Positions 45,201-58,030 are shown, counted from the stretch's first letter. The stretch is DNA of 64,000 bases from Sequoia sempervirens (GCA_007258455.2 VDFB02000003.1:43279986-43343985); one strand, 5' to 3'. Program-made: numbers and translations. Notes: generated by a model from the sequence alone, not told the origin.

Positions 45201-47096
45201 TGGTCTAAGGCAAAAGGACATGTAAGAGATCCTTTAAAATGCCTTGTTGGAAGCTGACTTATCTCTAATTTGATTTTGAATCAAATTAGGGAACATTCCA
45301 AAAGATGCCTATTAAGGAAAATAGAACTTACAAACTGAACAAGCCCATTCTCAAGTGCAAGCTGCAAAATCTAGAGATCGGATGGATTAATGCATTAACT
45401 TAACTGTGGATTTGATTAATTTAAGGATATTTAAATGGGACTTTGACAACCTGATCAGACTCTGGACTAACTCTAAACAAAAGAGAGTGAACATGATGAA
45501 GAGGCCAAATTCAAAATAAAAGATCTTTGACTCTATCGAATCAAAGGGATGTAAGTGCTAGAATAAACCCAACAAGGTCTTTAATCATCGACTTTAACGA
45601 TAGACTCTTAAGAGATCTAATCAAACAAACTGATTTCATTTGAATTCAAATAGGATAATTAGATTGTAATTTTAAATCCGATTCAACTAACAAGGGTGCC
45701 ACCTCAGTAATTCAGGACAAAAAATAACTGCATTTTAATTAAGAGACGAATATTGATGAATTTAATCAGATAAGGGAATTTGATTAAAAAGTTAGACCGA
45801 GGGATGATTTAGGAAGAAACGATGTTAGTAGATCAGAGTGTGATATCAATCTGTATATTTTCGTTGTCTACAGAAAGAATTTGAGGAGAGATTCCAAATT
45901 AATAAGATGGGAACTGAGTCACATCATGACCAAATTGTTTCCTAGACTCTTGAAGAACTCAAGATTAATGAAATTATTATTAGCCCCCAAGAAGTAAGAA
46001 AATTGGTCTTAGAAAGCAATATACTAATTATTCCTAGGATGGAGTTTAAAAAGATATTCTTATTAGATCAAGTAAGAAGGAAAGAAGATCCCATGTTGGT
46101 TTTTGAATTCAATTCAGATGAAGGAATGAGTGGCACGTGTTACAATCCAAGACTTGAAACCCTAGCCTTTTGGACAAACCAAAAAATAATAGATAAACCA
46201 AGATTGATTGATGTTGTAAAAGAAATGAGAGGGGCTACCATGGTAAACACACTTCAAGACACATCATCATTAGAGGAAGCTATTGTGAAAATGCACTCAA
46301 CAATGTTTACTAGGGATGTGGTTAAAGCTATGGAGCTTAGATTGGAAGAATATGAGAATGTAGAGACTAATCTGAATGATAAAGTGAATAGGTTATTCAT
46401 AGAAAATGTGAAATTGAAAGAGAGTTGAAGGGTGTAGGTCCTTCCCAAAGCATAGAATTAACAGTATACCAGCCCTGTGCCATCCAGACTGATACAAGTG
46501 CAATCATTGTTGAACAAGTAAATGTGCTAAAACAAGAAATTGAGAAGTTGAAAAATACTAATGAAGAAACAAAGGAAAGAGCAAAGAGAGAAACCCTTAG
46601 GATATTGGAACAGATCTTGGAGTATAGCGTTAAACTAATTGTCAACAAATTGGAAAATGTGTATAAATGTTATGTCTCCCTGTCACAAGCATTTGATCAG
46701 ATAAAGGGCCATGTACCTATATTGGAACCCTTATTCAAGAAATGGAAACCTGTACATCACACCTTAACAACTTTGTGCAGAATTTTACAAAGGAGTGTTG
46801 AGGCCCCCACAACTTTAAATCCTATTGAGCAAATGGTCTTAATGGTCACAGATGAATTTCAATACATATCTGTAGAAGACCAAAAGATCAAGACAAGAAT
46901 GGATTCATTTCACACACTAAAGCAGTGGTTCATGCCTAAGATATTAAGGGATGATGATCAACTGAAAGGCTCCAAGGATTGGATAGATGAGTTTAACAAA
47001 ATTGTTCCCAACTGCCTCACTAATTTAGAGAAGGATGGTGACAAATATTCACCGCCTCAATATAACCTTGGATGGACCGATTGCACTAGATGCTAG
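42290..47096 (+). pseudogene. Second CACTA gene, large protein of unknown function
   Basis: Coding-quality blocks follow the transposase on the same strand. A first exon ends PLQLITR at a consensus donor (TAGGTAAGT, about 42456). A main frame at 42695-43273 includes LAKLIVPNIFVDVEFIKVLA, HLATRTIRMPDGSPLVVLT and SQIDPFSIEDFQIYF. Frames continue at 43264-43608 and 44298-44574 (acidic). After a solo LTR, a coil-rich part follows (45873-47096; VEQVNVLKQEIEKLKNTNEE). Only a few stops occur. CACTA elements usually carry a second protein that binds the subterminal repeats, so that role is possible. A layout of N-terminal globular domain then coiled coil also occurs in the Athila 3' gene at 51960-54435. 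Function unknown. Confidence 0.6.
44575..45872 (-). mobile_element. Solo LTR, 1298 bp
   Basis: The ends are TGTGAACCCC (44575) and TTGTCTACA (45872), with the perfect 5-base duplication GAAAG at 44570-44574 and 45873-45877. A TATA box (CTATAAATAA on the minus strand, near 45000) suggests minus orientation. There is no internal retroelement sequence, so this is a solo LTR left by recombination. It interrupts the second CACTA gene; without it and one GAAAG the frame continues as KMKMK then EFEERFQINK. Confidence 0.88.
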
Positions 47097-47982
47097 ATAC
47101 TCAAAATTCATCATAGACAACAAATGGTTATTATACAGTAGATGGAAGAGTCACTTGGCCAACACACAAAAATTCTAGGAGTATAAATGACCTCATTATT
47201 ACACGGTGTACTAATGGGAGAAGAGATAGCTTGCTCCCCCAGAAGAATAGGCCTTGTAGTGAAGTACCAAGTCTTGTAGATGTAGATACTATCATGGAGA
47301 GAGGTCCTTGCCAAATCTGAATGATCACGGGTACCTTACGATGAGCAATGGACTTTTGTATCTTGCAAGTTCTCTAGACTTCAAAATCTGATCATTTCTC
47401 TTCATTTCTCATCTTTCATTTCTTTTATGTAATCCTATGTAAACAATGATAATTAAGAATTTTTGAATTATGTTAAAAGTGGGTAACTGAAAAGACACCT
47501 TTTGACATGTCATTCAAGACAAAAATTTGAAACGTATTGTAAAATATTTTTGAAGATCAATAGAATGAAGTTATAATTGGTGGCTGAATTCTAGTTTCAA
47601 TTGTTTGTTGAAGTGAATTAATGAATTTTATCTTGTTGTCTCTAGTTTGATAGTGAAATTATATACAATAAATAGATTGATTGATGTTTGGATAGTGAAA
47701 TTAGATCTCTTAGAAATTAACTGAAATATCTTGTCTTGAAATATCTAGAAGGATTATTTTAATTAAAGAGGATTTTGTGGTTATTTTTCTAATAATGATT
47801 AACAATGATTTTATAGTGCAACTAGCTTGCCATTTTCATTCAATATACAATTCATGATCAAATTCAAGCCCATACCAAGAAGATGGTACTCCACTTCAAA
47901 TGATCAACCTCACTTAGTTTAGTCTACTTATAGGATATTAAGGAAGTTTCTAAACAATTAATATATATCATTTTTTGTTTGT
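47097..47982. other. Non-coding CACTA interior after the second gene
   Basis: No domain recognised. It may contain introns or 3' flank of the second gene and the start of the captured aspartic protease region. Confidence 0.4.
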
Positions 47983-48275
47983 GAAGGAGAATCCTGTGAG
48001 ATCCAGTATGTCAGTGGATCAATATCTGGTTTCTTAAGTAAAGATGATGTTACAGTTGGGAAACTTATTTCAAAACATCAAGTTAGTAATTTTTGGATGT
48101 TAAAGCTTCCCAGTTGGATATCAAAGATATTTTCTCATCAACTTAATTTATAATTACGTATAAATAGATTCTTTCATGGTGGAGGTCTTTACTGAGACAA
48201 CACAAGAACCAAGGTTGACATTTTTGTTGTCCAAGTCTAATGGAAATCTTGCACTTGGTTTACAGGAAAATCCTA
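47983..48275 (+). pseudogene. Captured aspartic protease gene piece, two exons with an intron
   Basis: Exon one (47983-48081) reads EGESCEIQYVSGSISGFLSK then DDVTVGKLISKHQ. Exon two (48185-48275) reads VFTETTQEPRLTFLLSKSNG then NLALGLQEN. They match the pepsin-type plant aspartic protease segment around SCEIxYGSGxISGFFSxD and VFIEATxEPGxTFLxAKFDGILGLGFQE. The 103-base interval starts GTTAGT and ends AG, so the intron is kept and the piece was copied from genomic DNA. The catalytic DTG/DSG parts are not present. Non-functional. Confidence 0.82.
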
Positions 48276-49139
48276 GTTGATAATGCTATTCTAGACAGTT
48301 TAGTGTTGATAGCCTTCATTATATAATGTCAACTTCATTCTATAATCTGAGTGTATCACCTTTCTTAAATTTTGAACAAGGTTCTAAAATCAAGGGTTCA
48401 ATATGCATATTTTAGGCCTATGTTGAACACTCTATTTAAGGAATTTGTTGACAAGGCTGCAGTTTTTTAATTGATTTATCTTTTTGCTGTGTTTGGACTT
48501 ACTTTTGTAAACTTGCAATATACAATGCACTTTTATTCTTTCTAAATTGAGACTAATAGTAATTTTGTTGGTTGTATTGAGGCACAACTTCATTCATGGT
48601 AGAAAAGAAACACCCTATTGCTCATATCAGATGGCATGTTGCATATAAAGGAGGAAAGATTATAGTTGGGTTATTGTTGACTACATTGAAGGAGAGAGCT
48701 TCATAAATGGGACACAATCAACACTCTCCTTGGATTCTACACATTACAAGTTGCTCCAGGAAGATTGCCCACACTGTAGAAGTTTTAAGAGATGAAAGGG
48801 GCATGTACTTACATTGAAGGGATTCAAGCATGCGTTTCCATCATTGCAAAAGTTTTTTTGGAGAAGTTTCTTTGTTGCAGTCATTTTTGTACAATATTGT
48901 AACTCATATTTTCAATCTTGTGATTGAAAATAACAATTGTAATACTCTTGTATTTCTAAGCTGTAACTAGAACACCTTTCTTTTATTAATAAAGTTCACT
49001 GATTTTTCCTCTATCTTATTGTGTCCAATTGATGATTGATGTGTATTTCTGTGTTTTATACCCTAAAGTCCCTCAAACACCTCAGAATTAAAATGACTTC
49101 CTAAAATACTATCAATTTACAATTACAATTAAATTGGAT
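48276..49139. other. Non-coding, possibly more captured host sequence
   Basis: No domain is certain. The stretch near 48860-49000 ends with AATAAAGTTCACTG and looks like a plant 3' untranslated region, perhaps from the captured protease gene. Confidence 0.4.
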
Positions 49140-49727
49140 CAAATATACTTTCCATCAAATTTGAAACGTAAATTAGGTGAATAGTGAATAAATATGACCG
49201 ATATATGACCAAAGTGAAATCGTTTAAATAAAAAAAGGAACACTAAATATACCACCTAAATTGATCAAAATGATGCATTAAAAATTAATGATTCAAACAC
49301 CTCTACCAATGGCACAAAAAAATCAGTTGAATAAAGTTCTAATCAAAATGGCGGACCCGCTAATTAATAATCATCAATGATCAATATATCAAGAATAAAA
49401 AATAACTAAATAAGGCACGGATTACAAACAAATCACTAATAAACTCAATGTAACTAAATAAGTGACTAGTTAAATGCATCAGTGAATAAAAAATGACTAA
49501 ATAAGTGACTAGATTACAACAATCAATGACTAAATCAATGACTAAATATACTACCAAATTGATCAATCAAAACAACCAATAAATGACTAAAAATGGTTTA
49601 GTCATCAATCTGGTCATACTATATATGACTAACAATAAAATACTAATGGTCACATGACCAAGATCGATCATTTATAAGCAGTTTTTAGTAGTTTTTTTAG
49701 TAGTTTATTGTTGTTTTTGTACTAGTC
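49140..49727. repeat. CACTA right subterminal repeats
   Basis: More than ten TGACTAAA/TGACTAGT/TTAGTCA words occur in both orientations, ending in TTTTTGTACTAGTC. They mirror the left end. Confidence 0.82.
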
Positions 49728-49730
49728 TAT

Positions 49731-50295
49731 GCACACCAAAACTTGATCAAACTCCTACAATCAAAATGGAATAAGAACACAAACATAAATCTTTTAGCAC
49801 ATTGTCAATCCCTAAATGAAATTTCTCTTAGAGACCCTCAAAACCACAATATTTGAGCCTCAATCCCCATGGTTTATCAGCCTTGGAGATTCATCCTTCA
49901 CCGATTTACCAATCTCTAAAGAATAGTCACAACTTGTGAGAGGAAATAATGCATGGAATGAATTCCAACTTGGAAGATAAGTAATAATATATCAAACCAC
50001 TACCAACACCAATTTGGGTGCTCAAATCCCATGCCTAAGGGAGGGAATCTTGAATTTGAAAGATTGTAACTCCCGCCGACAAGAATAGGCCATCATAAAT
50101 ATTGTAACTCCTAATGCCAAGAGGAGAATCACCAATTTGACTATTAACATGCTTCACTAGAAACCCACGCCAAACTTGGTACCAAAAATATAATTTATGA
50201 ATATTCACAAATTTTTAACCCAATAATAATTTGATTAATTCACTTTGAAAACCCAATTTTCTCAATTCATCCACAGGTCCTAACTTGCTACTTAG
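49731..50295 (-). repeat. Second chromovirus, 3' LTR piece 2 of 3
   Basis: Non-coding DNA between the CACTA end and the Athila-like insertion. It ends in CTTAG (50291-50295), the copy of the duplication also found at 62442-62446. It joins piece 1 (to 32574) and piece 3 (from 62447) when the two insertions are removed. Confidence 0.7.
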
Positions 50296-51703
50296 TGTAG
50301 AGTCTAAGCTAATGTATTATAAACTTGGAAAAATTTACCCACTTTAGAGAGTTATCTGGCTAAACTGTCCACTTCACATTGCTTAAGACTACATTAAATC
50401 ATCGACCAAGGTGTGTAAACTTATGACAGTATTGCACTATATGTGCCTTCATAGACTCTAGTTCACCTAAATTATCCTATGCAACTTATTCACACTATTC
50501 TGCTTTGCTGGAATCTTATAGAATTGCAAAAATAGTAAAAGTAGTTACAAAACCTAGTGGCTACAAGTTCTCACAACATAAGCTATAGGTTACTATTAAT
50601 AACAAGAAAGTACATAATCAATCCAAAACTATTCAAAATAATAAAATAACCAATTCTAATCTTCAGAGTGCTATGATTCATAAATTATAAATCTATTCAT
50701 GAACAACTACTGTAATCAATTGTAAGAGCTATTCTACTTTACTTTACAATGCATTTATAAAGCAATAAAAACATAATTAACAAGAATGCATAAATGAAAA
50801 AGTAAATAAATAAAGTGAGAGGTAGTGCCTTGAGTGGCTATCTCAAGGGACTGTCTCACTTAACTTAGAACCAAATCTAACTCAGATTCTCACACATCCA
50901 TGTAGCATACAACTCCATTCAGTGCATATCACCAGATATTCAAACAAGATCCTTCTTGCAGATTGTATTCAATAATTGCATTTTAACATGTCTTTGAACT
51001 AACTTAAACTGGAAAATGACTAACTGCTTAACAACTTAACACCCAACTAACTTTACTATGAATTTATCCCCGACTTTATACAAAAATGGATAGAGTCTTA
51101 TTCAAACTGCTAACTAACTATAATCATTAATCCCACTCCTAGATACGAGGATATGAAATTAAGACCTACTTATTCATTCTAACTGAAAAGGAAGAAGAGA
51201 CCTATTCAATTAAGAACTTCAATGAAATAGTTTGCATGTGAGATACATAAGCAAATGTCCAAAATTCTAGAACAAGTATCCTTCTTCAGTATTTATTCCT
51301 TCCATGATGGCTTACATTCAGCTCCACAACTTCCTGCACTTTAATCCGTTTGAACTCCATTGATCCCCTGTTTCGCTACTGGTTCTTTCTACAAATGCTC
51401 CATTTTTTTATCACATGTTGAGTTGTAGAGAGGTTAATCCACACAACATAAATATGCAACTAACAATCATAATTAAATCACAAAATTCCATTCATATGCA
51501 TACATACTCATGTTTAAATCATGCAATACTATGAATATTATCACCATATTTCATATTCAAAAACTAGGTTCAAAGTTGCAAAGTATGTATGAAAGGATAG
51601 CATATCATGAAAGTTTTTTCTAGAAGGTACTTAGAAAATATATGTAAAGTGTCTGAAAGTATATGAAAAGAAATAGAAAAAGTACTAATGACTAAGCTCA
51701 TCA
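50296..51703 (-). repeat. 3' LTR of the Athila-like element
   Basis: It starts TGTAGAGTCTAAGC and ends CTCATCA on the plus strand. It aligns throughout with 61027-62441, with scattered substitutions and small indels. Confidence 0.93.
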
Positions 51704-51714
51704 TTCCCCCCAAC
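51704..51714 (-). other. Polypurine tract of the Athila-like element
   Basis: On the minus strand GTTGGGGGGAA directly precedes the 3' LTR. Confidence 0.85.
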
Positions 51715-51959
51715 TTATCTTTTTGCTTGTCCTCAAGCAAAATACTTATCTAAACCACCTCGGGGAGAAAATTGTAGTACAAGGAAATCTACCTAAGGTC
51801 CATAATTTTATTGACTCCTTGTCCCTATTTGAGATAAAAAAAACATTATACCATGCAAGTATATTCAACTTAACTGATTCTGCATTCCTACATTGTTCTT
51901 TTCTCCTGTCCAATGTGGTACTATATGAAGTAGAATAGGAGGAAGATAATTAAGTGGAA

Positions 51960-54435
51960 TCCATTCCGCTCTACTTATTCCTAGAACCTTGATGTACTTG
52001 CACAATCTCTCAAAAATATTCATAAAATTGTGGAAAGAGTGAGGCTCTTTCTTCTATAATTCTGGAGTCAAGCTTTTCCACCTATTTTCCACATGTTTTA
52101 GGCAGTTTGGGAGGATGGTCACTGCTAGCCATTGAATCCTTTTGTAATCCTAAAGTCTCAAGTCCATAATTATCTTTCTTGGACCCCAGTGATAAAGGAG
52201 TGTTAACCATTGAGTGATGACTCTATTGGGATCTGTTTCCTCCTTCCTAAGCTGCAGTGCCACTATTTTCTCTTGTTCTTCATATTTTTCCATTAGTTCT
52301 CCTCGGAGCTACTCATTTCTGAAATAGGATTCCAGGGCCCTTGCAAATCCCCAACATAGATTAAGGGATTCCATTCAATGTCCTTTTTCATCACATAGTT
52401 GTGCAAATAATACACACACAACTGATCCTGCTCCTCTAGTAAATTGACTATATTAAAGAAACTAAGAAAACTATGCCTCTTGTTTAGAGCAAAGGACTGA
52501 TCATTAATAAACTTATTAAACTAAAAACTGAGAAAATTTTCTTTTAAGAACAATGCATACACTCTAGGTGGAGGTCTACACTCAATAAGTTGAATAGCTT
52601 TGTCTATTACTTCTGTCAATTTCCCCTCCAACTTACTCAATTCCAAATTCTTGCTTTCCAATGATGCATTCAAAGTTTGTTTCTTCTTCTCCTAGTTTTC
52701 TTTTTCTTGTTTGAATTGGTTGGTGATTTTCAATAATTCAAAACTTAAAGACAAAGTAGTGTGATATGTTGGTGTTCTTGCAATAGGAGGTTGTGGATTT
52801 AATGTTACATTCTCCTCAATTCCTACTTTTCCCTCAACCATCTGTGTTAGTAAGTTCAATTTAGCTACATGACTGTAATTTTGTATTTTCTCTTCCAACT
52901 CCTAAATTCTTATCTCCTTCTCTTTGTCTCTCTACTCATATCCTTTCACTTGTGCTTCCAATTGTGATATTTTTTCAAGAGATTCTTCGAGCTCTTTCCT
53001 TGTATTCCTATCTTCTAGCAATTCTTCCTCTTTTTCAAAATTCAAATCATCACCATCATCCCATGTAACATCAAAAATTTCCCTAATGGGGCTACTAGGG
53101 ACTGCTCTCCTTGTTTTCTTTGCAATAAAGAGATCCTCTAAATCTAAATCAGAGGAAGAAGAAATATACCTTCTTTTCCTAATAGGCACATTGACATTTT
53201 TAGGGACATCTCTTTCTCTGTCTGTGTTCATGTCCATGTCTATCATCATGGCATCATGGCATCATGGTGCTACTGTCCTTCATCATTTTCTTCCTATTTT
53301 TGTTCTTCCATGTTTCTTTTTTAAATATTTTGCCTTCTCAACCTACCTAAGCATCTGGGAATAATAGTTTCCTATGTAACTTTTCTCTTTTTCTTCCTTT
53401 CACTCCCCTTTTTCTTCTTTGCATCCCCTTCCTTTACAACATTCTTCTGCTTCTCAACACTTTTATTCTTATTTTTCCCTTTAGAAGATGTTGATGTGCA
53501 GTACCTCCCCTAACTCTAGGGTTTTTAGAGGATGAGGGCTCTTTTGTTACCGCTAGCCTATGTTCTGATATGTCATGTTTTTTAGATCCGCTTTGGTTGC
53601 GGGTAGGTGAAGCTAATGATGTAACATGAGAATTTTCTTTCTCAAGTTCATTATGCTCAAGTTCAATTTCTGGTTTAGACTTAGGTTGAGGTTCATCCTT
53701 TACTTCAGGTGCCTCAAGCAACTTGGTGATATCCTTGCAATCTTTGAAGTCAACCCAATTAACCTGTGGGTATTGAATTCTCAGACTCCTTTTAACTAGT
53801 AGGTCTATTAAACAATGATGGGATAATGTGGTGTCCTTTTTTTTCCTTTGGTATTCAGATGCCATTCTCTTCAACATATTAAATAGGAAATTGAGTACAT
53901 TTACCAACTTGTCATGCTGTAAATGATTTAACAACTTATAATGCACAGTGTATAAAAGGTTTTGATGGCCATCACAAGTAAGATATTTAATGATATAACC
54001 AACACATTTTCCACAAAAGAATGGAAGGGAAAGTTGTTTTGTACCTTGTGATGTGGAGTCCATATTTTCTCCTTGCTCATAGAACTCCTCCCTTGCCACC
54101 ACTACATCTACACGAGCTGGGTATTCAACCCCTCTATGAGGAAATCCTATGACTTGAGCAATTTCCATTTTAGAGGCATCCACTACCAACTCTCTCACTG
54201 TTGCCTCATCATATTTGAATGTAGCTACAAAATATCTTTCCATTTCATTATCGTACTCTGTCAACTTCAAGAAATATTCTAACCATCCCACTCTGGTGAA
54301 GAGGGGTAAAACCATTGTGTCTTCTAATATTTCTTTATGCGCAAATGGTTCCCTGCGTATAACATCACCTCCCATTATCCTGATTCTCTGCAACCTTGAA
54401 AATTTCAAATTCTGCTCAAAATTTGACTCCACCAC
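51960..54435 (-). pseudogene. Athila-like 3' gene (env position), broken
   Basis: A 333-codon frame (54435-53434) opens the gene, with a folded N-terminal part (EILEDTMVLPLFTRVGWLEY, VVDASKMEIAQVIGFPHRGV) and a charged Ser/Glu/Lys-rich tail. Further frames continue downstream (53249-52932 with a basic IRKRRYIS and a coil; 52898-52692), down to about 51960. In Athila elements the gene between integrase and the 3' LTR is called env-like, though its role is unknown. I see no signal peptide or clear membrane segment. The N-terminal part resembles in layout the second gene of the CACTA element. Confidence 0.65.
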
Positions 54436-55360
54436 CTTTAAAACCCTGTAATTTCATTACTCCTTCTAATGCCTTCTCTTCTACCCAATATTGTAACTTC
54501 ACAATCCCCTTTCTTCAACTCAATTAAGTTCAAATCTCTATATTTGAGCTTATGTTTAGGGCTGAAATCACATTATCATAAACAACAGAGACGTGTTTTT
54601 ATTTTAGGAGGATGGATGACATAAAATGCTATATGACAAACTTAGGTGGTGAAAACAAAAAATCGTGACTATTATACCCCTCCCCCCAACTTTAATTGAA
54701 GTGACCTCACTTCATACATGACTTGGAAAGGGTGATAGGATAATAAGTGAAAGTACTAGTGAAATATTTTCGTATACATAACTTAAACTAAGAATAATAA
54801 TGAATACAAAAATAAATCCAGTTTAATTATGAGAAGTTGCTTGTTGTACGTGCGTGATGGAAATTATCACTCAACACAATTTGGAACTGGAGAAACATGT
54901 ACTTTGGCATGCAATTGATTTTATTGGCATTAAATGTATGGGAATGGATGGAAAGTTGGCAGTTGTGATTTGAGATTGACTGGCTATGGGCGCTTTATTG
55001 GGAAATAAATGATGCATGTGATATTTGGTGGAATGCGTGGGAAAAAAAATTCAACTTCACCAAGGTATTGTAGCTTACTTTCAACAGGTGTTGCTATGGG
55101 TACTCCAAGCACAAGGCCCTTCTGTATTTTATAGATTTACTTTGTAGGTCCCATCGAAATAGGTCTTGATAAATACTAAATGAACTGAACAATAGGTCCT
55201 GCTGGAGCAAAATTTGTACATCATGGATAATGTGTTGTGTCTACATGTGGTTTTAAAGCATGAGAAATTAGTGTGAAGGAAGCTCAGGGATTGAGTTGTG
55301 TAACTCAATCTCTAGGCCACCAAAAGTGTTGGGTATTTCATGTATTACTGATGTAGGACT
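54436..55360 (-). other. Non-coding interval between integrase and the 3' gene
   Basis: No gene. AT-rich spacer, as is usual before the 3' gene of Athila elements. Confidence 0.55.
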
Positions 55361-56560
55361 CTATGAACCAGTTTCTATTTTAGGTTCATTGAGAGCACCA
55401 TATTTCTCAATCAATGAAAAGATGAATTCATCATGTTGCATTGGTTTCTTGTATAACTTCAGTCTATGACCATTAACAAGAAGTGAAAACTGGACTACAT
55501 CAATGGTATGCAACTGTACTGCTCCATTAGGGTAAACCTTGCTAATCTCATAGGGGCCCAGCCATCTAGACTGGAATTTTCCCTTGAAATATTTGTACCT
55601 TGAATCATATAATAGTGCCCAATCTCCCATAGTGAACTCTTTTGTTTTAATGTACTGATCATTCCATTTCATTCGTTGCTACTATACTACCTCTATATGA
55701 TGGATTGCTTCCATTCTTATCTTATCCAACCCATTCAAAGAATGCAACCTTTCCTTCTATGCTTCTATTAAATCCATTCCCAACTCTACAACTGTCCTCA
55801 ATGTTTTGTATTCAAAATCAATAGGAAGGACTACGGTCTTTCCATAGACTAACTCATAGGGTGTAAACCCAGTGGTTGTTTTCCATGTAGTCATATATGT
55901 CCAGATTGCTTCAGGTAACCTCAAAACCCAATCTTTCCTATGCAGCTGCATTGTCTTGGCGAGAATGCTTTCAATCTCCCTATTTGTGACCTCTACTTGA
56001 CCATTAGCCTATGGATGATAGGGTGTTGATTTATTATGTCTAATTTTATATTCCTCAACTAACTTGTTGATTAGATCAGAAGTAAATTAGGGCCCTTGGT
56101 CAGTGACTATTTCTCTAGGTACTCCATACCTAGTAAAAATATCTTCATATAAAAACTTAGCCACATTACCATCTCTAGCAAACTGTAGGGCCTTAACTTC
56201 CACCCATTTTGTCAAGTAGTCAGTGCAAACAAGGATATATTCCTTTTCGTTTGATGTAGGAAATATTGGCCTGGTGAAATCAAAACCCCATTTGTCAAAA
56301 GGTGCCAATGTCAACTGAGGTTGTAAAGGCACCTCATCACTCTTTGTTGGCCTTCCAATCCTTTGACACCTATCACAACTTTTGGTGTATTTAACATCTT
56401 TATGTGAAGTAGGCCAATAATAGCCAATTGTGAGGATCTTAAAAGCTATTATCTTTGCTGCAAAATGACCTCCACATGGCTCATCATGGCATGCTTTCAT
56501 GATATCATAAATCTCATCTCTTTGATGCATCTTCTCATGATGTTATCAGTCCCTGTATAA
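55361..56560 (-). pseudogene. Athila-like integrase
   Basis: The zinc finger has HDEPCGGHFAA then SCDRCQR (HHCC). The core has its first Asp in WGFDFTRPIF and second in EIVTDQGP, followed at once by a TAG stop (56087). The third block reads NGQVEVTNREIESI, so all three DDE residues are present. DWVLRLPEAIWTYMT and PYELVYGKTVVLP follow, and the C-terminal GPYEISKVYPNGAVQ lies near 55580-55540. Frames break at 56087 and between 55757 and 55672. Confidence 0.92.
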
Positions 56561-56824
56561 AACAGATAACCAGATATCCAAGAGTAAGGAAAACATTTAT
56601 GAATTATCCATTTATTCTCTTGGTGATAAATGTGGTAGAATTTTCCCTATGACCAAATAATTAGCAATATCTGCATACCAGGGTGTTTGTACTTGCAAAG
56701 AAAACAAGTGTTCATCAAGAAATGAATCATCCACCACTCCTTCAATTGATTGTGTTGGCAATCTTGATAGGAAATATGCTACCACATTTTCTCTTCTAGG
56801 TTTATCTACAATGGTAATGCCAAA

Positions 56825-58030
56825 TTATTGTAAGAGAAGTAGCCATATTACCAATCTACCTACAACTACTGGCTTGTTCATCAAATACCTGATTGTTGTG
56901 TGATCTATATGGACAAAGAGTGGATAGCCAGTAATATAGTGTCTGAATTTATTAATAGCATAAACAACAACAAGCATTTCTTTATTTGTCACAATATAGT
57001 TTAAATTTTCTCCTTGAAGGTTCTTGCTGATATAATAAATTGTATACTCCTTGTTGCCATCCTTCTGACCCAAGACTGCTCTAATGGAAAAATTTGAAGC
57101 ATCTGCATGTATGTGAAATGGGAGAGTCCAATTTGGACCTCTCAATACTAGTGCTTGAGTCAGAGCTTTCTTTAGTTCTTCAAAGGAGTGTTGAAACTCA
57201 GAGGTCCATTCAAACTCAATGCCCTTACTCAACAAAATAAATAAAGGTGCACCAATCTTACTAAAATATTTGATAAACTGCCTGTAGTAGCCTATATGAC
57301 CAAGGAAGCTCCTAATATCTCTTTGTTTCTGAGGAACAGGCAAGGTAGATATTATCTCAATTTTGTGTGGATCAACTTGGATTCCTATGCTAGATATAAA
57401 ATGTCCCAATACTATTCCCTGTGTCATCATCATGAAACACTTCTCATTGCTAAGTGATAGGCTGTATTCCTTACACCTTTTTAACACTTTTTCTAGGTTA
57501 CTAAGAGCTTCCTCAAAACTTTCACCATAAGTGGTGAAATCATCCATGTATATCTCCATGCAATCATGTGCATAATCAAAAAATATGTTGGGTACTGCTC
57601 TTTGAAAAGTAGTTGGAGCATTGCACAAACCAAAAGGTAAGACATAATATGCATAGGTTCCCTAGGGACAGGTGAATGTGGTCTTATCTTGATTTTCTCA
57701 TGAAATTTTGATCTAGTTATAACCATTGAAACCATTAAGAAATGAGAAATATATCTTCCCTGCTAAAGAATCAAGAACTTGGTCAATAAATGGAAGTGGA
57801 AAGTGATCCTTCCTCGTGGAAACATTTAGTCCCCTGTAATCAAGACAGACTCTCCATTTCCCACCTTTCTTGGGAACTATTACCAATGGTGAAACCCATT
57901 CACTATTTGATATAGGGTATATATAAAACCCGCATCTAAAAGATTTTGTAGTTCATCCTTCACTATCTCTCTTAGGGATGGATTCATGCATCTTTGTGGT
58001 TATCTTATAGGTCTATAGCCATCATTAATG
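56825..58030 (-). pseudogene. Athila-like reverse transcriptase and RNase H
   Basis: RT begins near 58010 (REIVKDELQNLLDAGF, then WVSPLVIVPKKGGKWRVCLD), passes HFPLPFIDQVLDSLAGK and, after shifts, FGLCNAPTTFQRAV. The catalytic box is IYMDDFTTYG (about 57545). The connection has VLGHFISSIGIQVDP and IRSFLGHIGYYRQFIKYFSK. RNase H shows FHIHADASNFSIRAVLGQ and HYITGYPLFVHIDHTT. One stop follows in the RT fingers (GYN-stop-IKIS) and another after FTCP. Confidence 0.92.

Larger units (their letters stand above)
32575..49727 (+). mobile_element. CACTA (En/Spm-type) DNA transposon, 17.2 kb, with captured genes and insertions
   Basis: The left end is CACTAGTAGAATTTAG and the right end ...TTTTTGTACTAGTC; reversed, the right end is GACTAGTACAAAAAC, so only the outermost base and a few internal ones differ. 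The 3-base duplication TAT flanks both ends, as expected for CACTA elements. Both subterminal regions are dense in TGACTAAA/TTTAGTCA. The plus strand carries a tnp2-like transposase pseudogene (37070-41310), and a second gene follows (42290-47096). The load includes CTR9, PPR and aspartic protease pieces plus four later insertions. Confidence 0.88.

Noticed and set aside
52924..53364. 146-codon plus-strand frame with Ser-rich and hydrophobic content
   Set aside because: It lies opposite the Athila 3' gene, whose minus-strand frames have better domain and family context.
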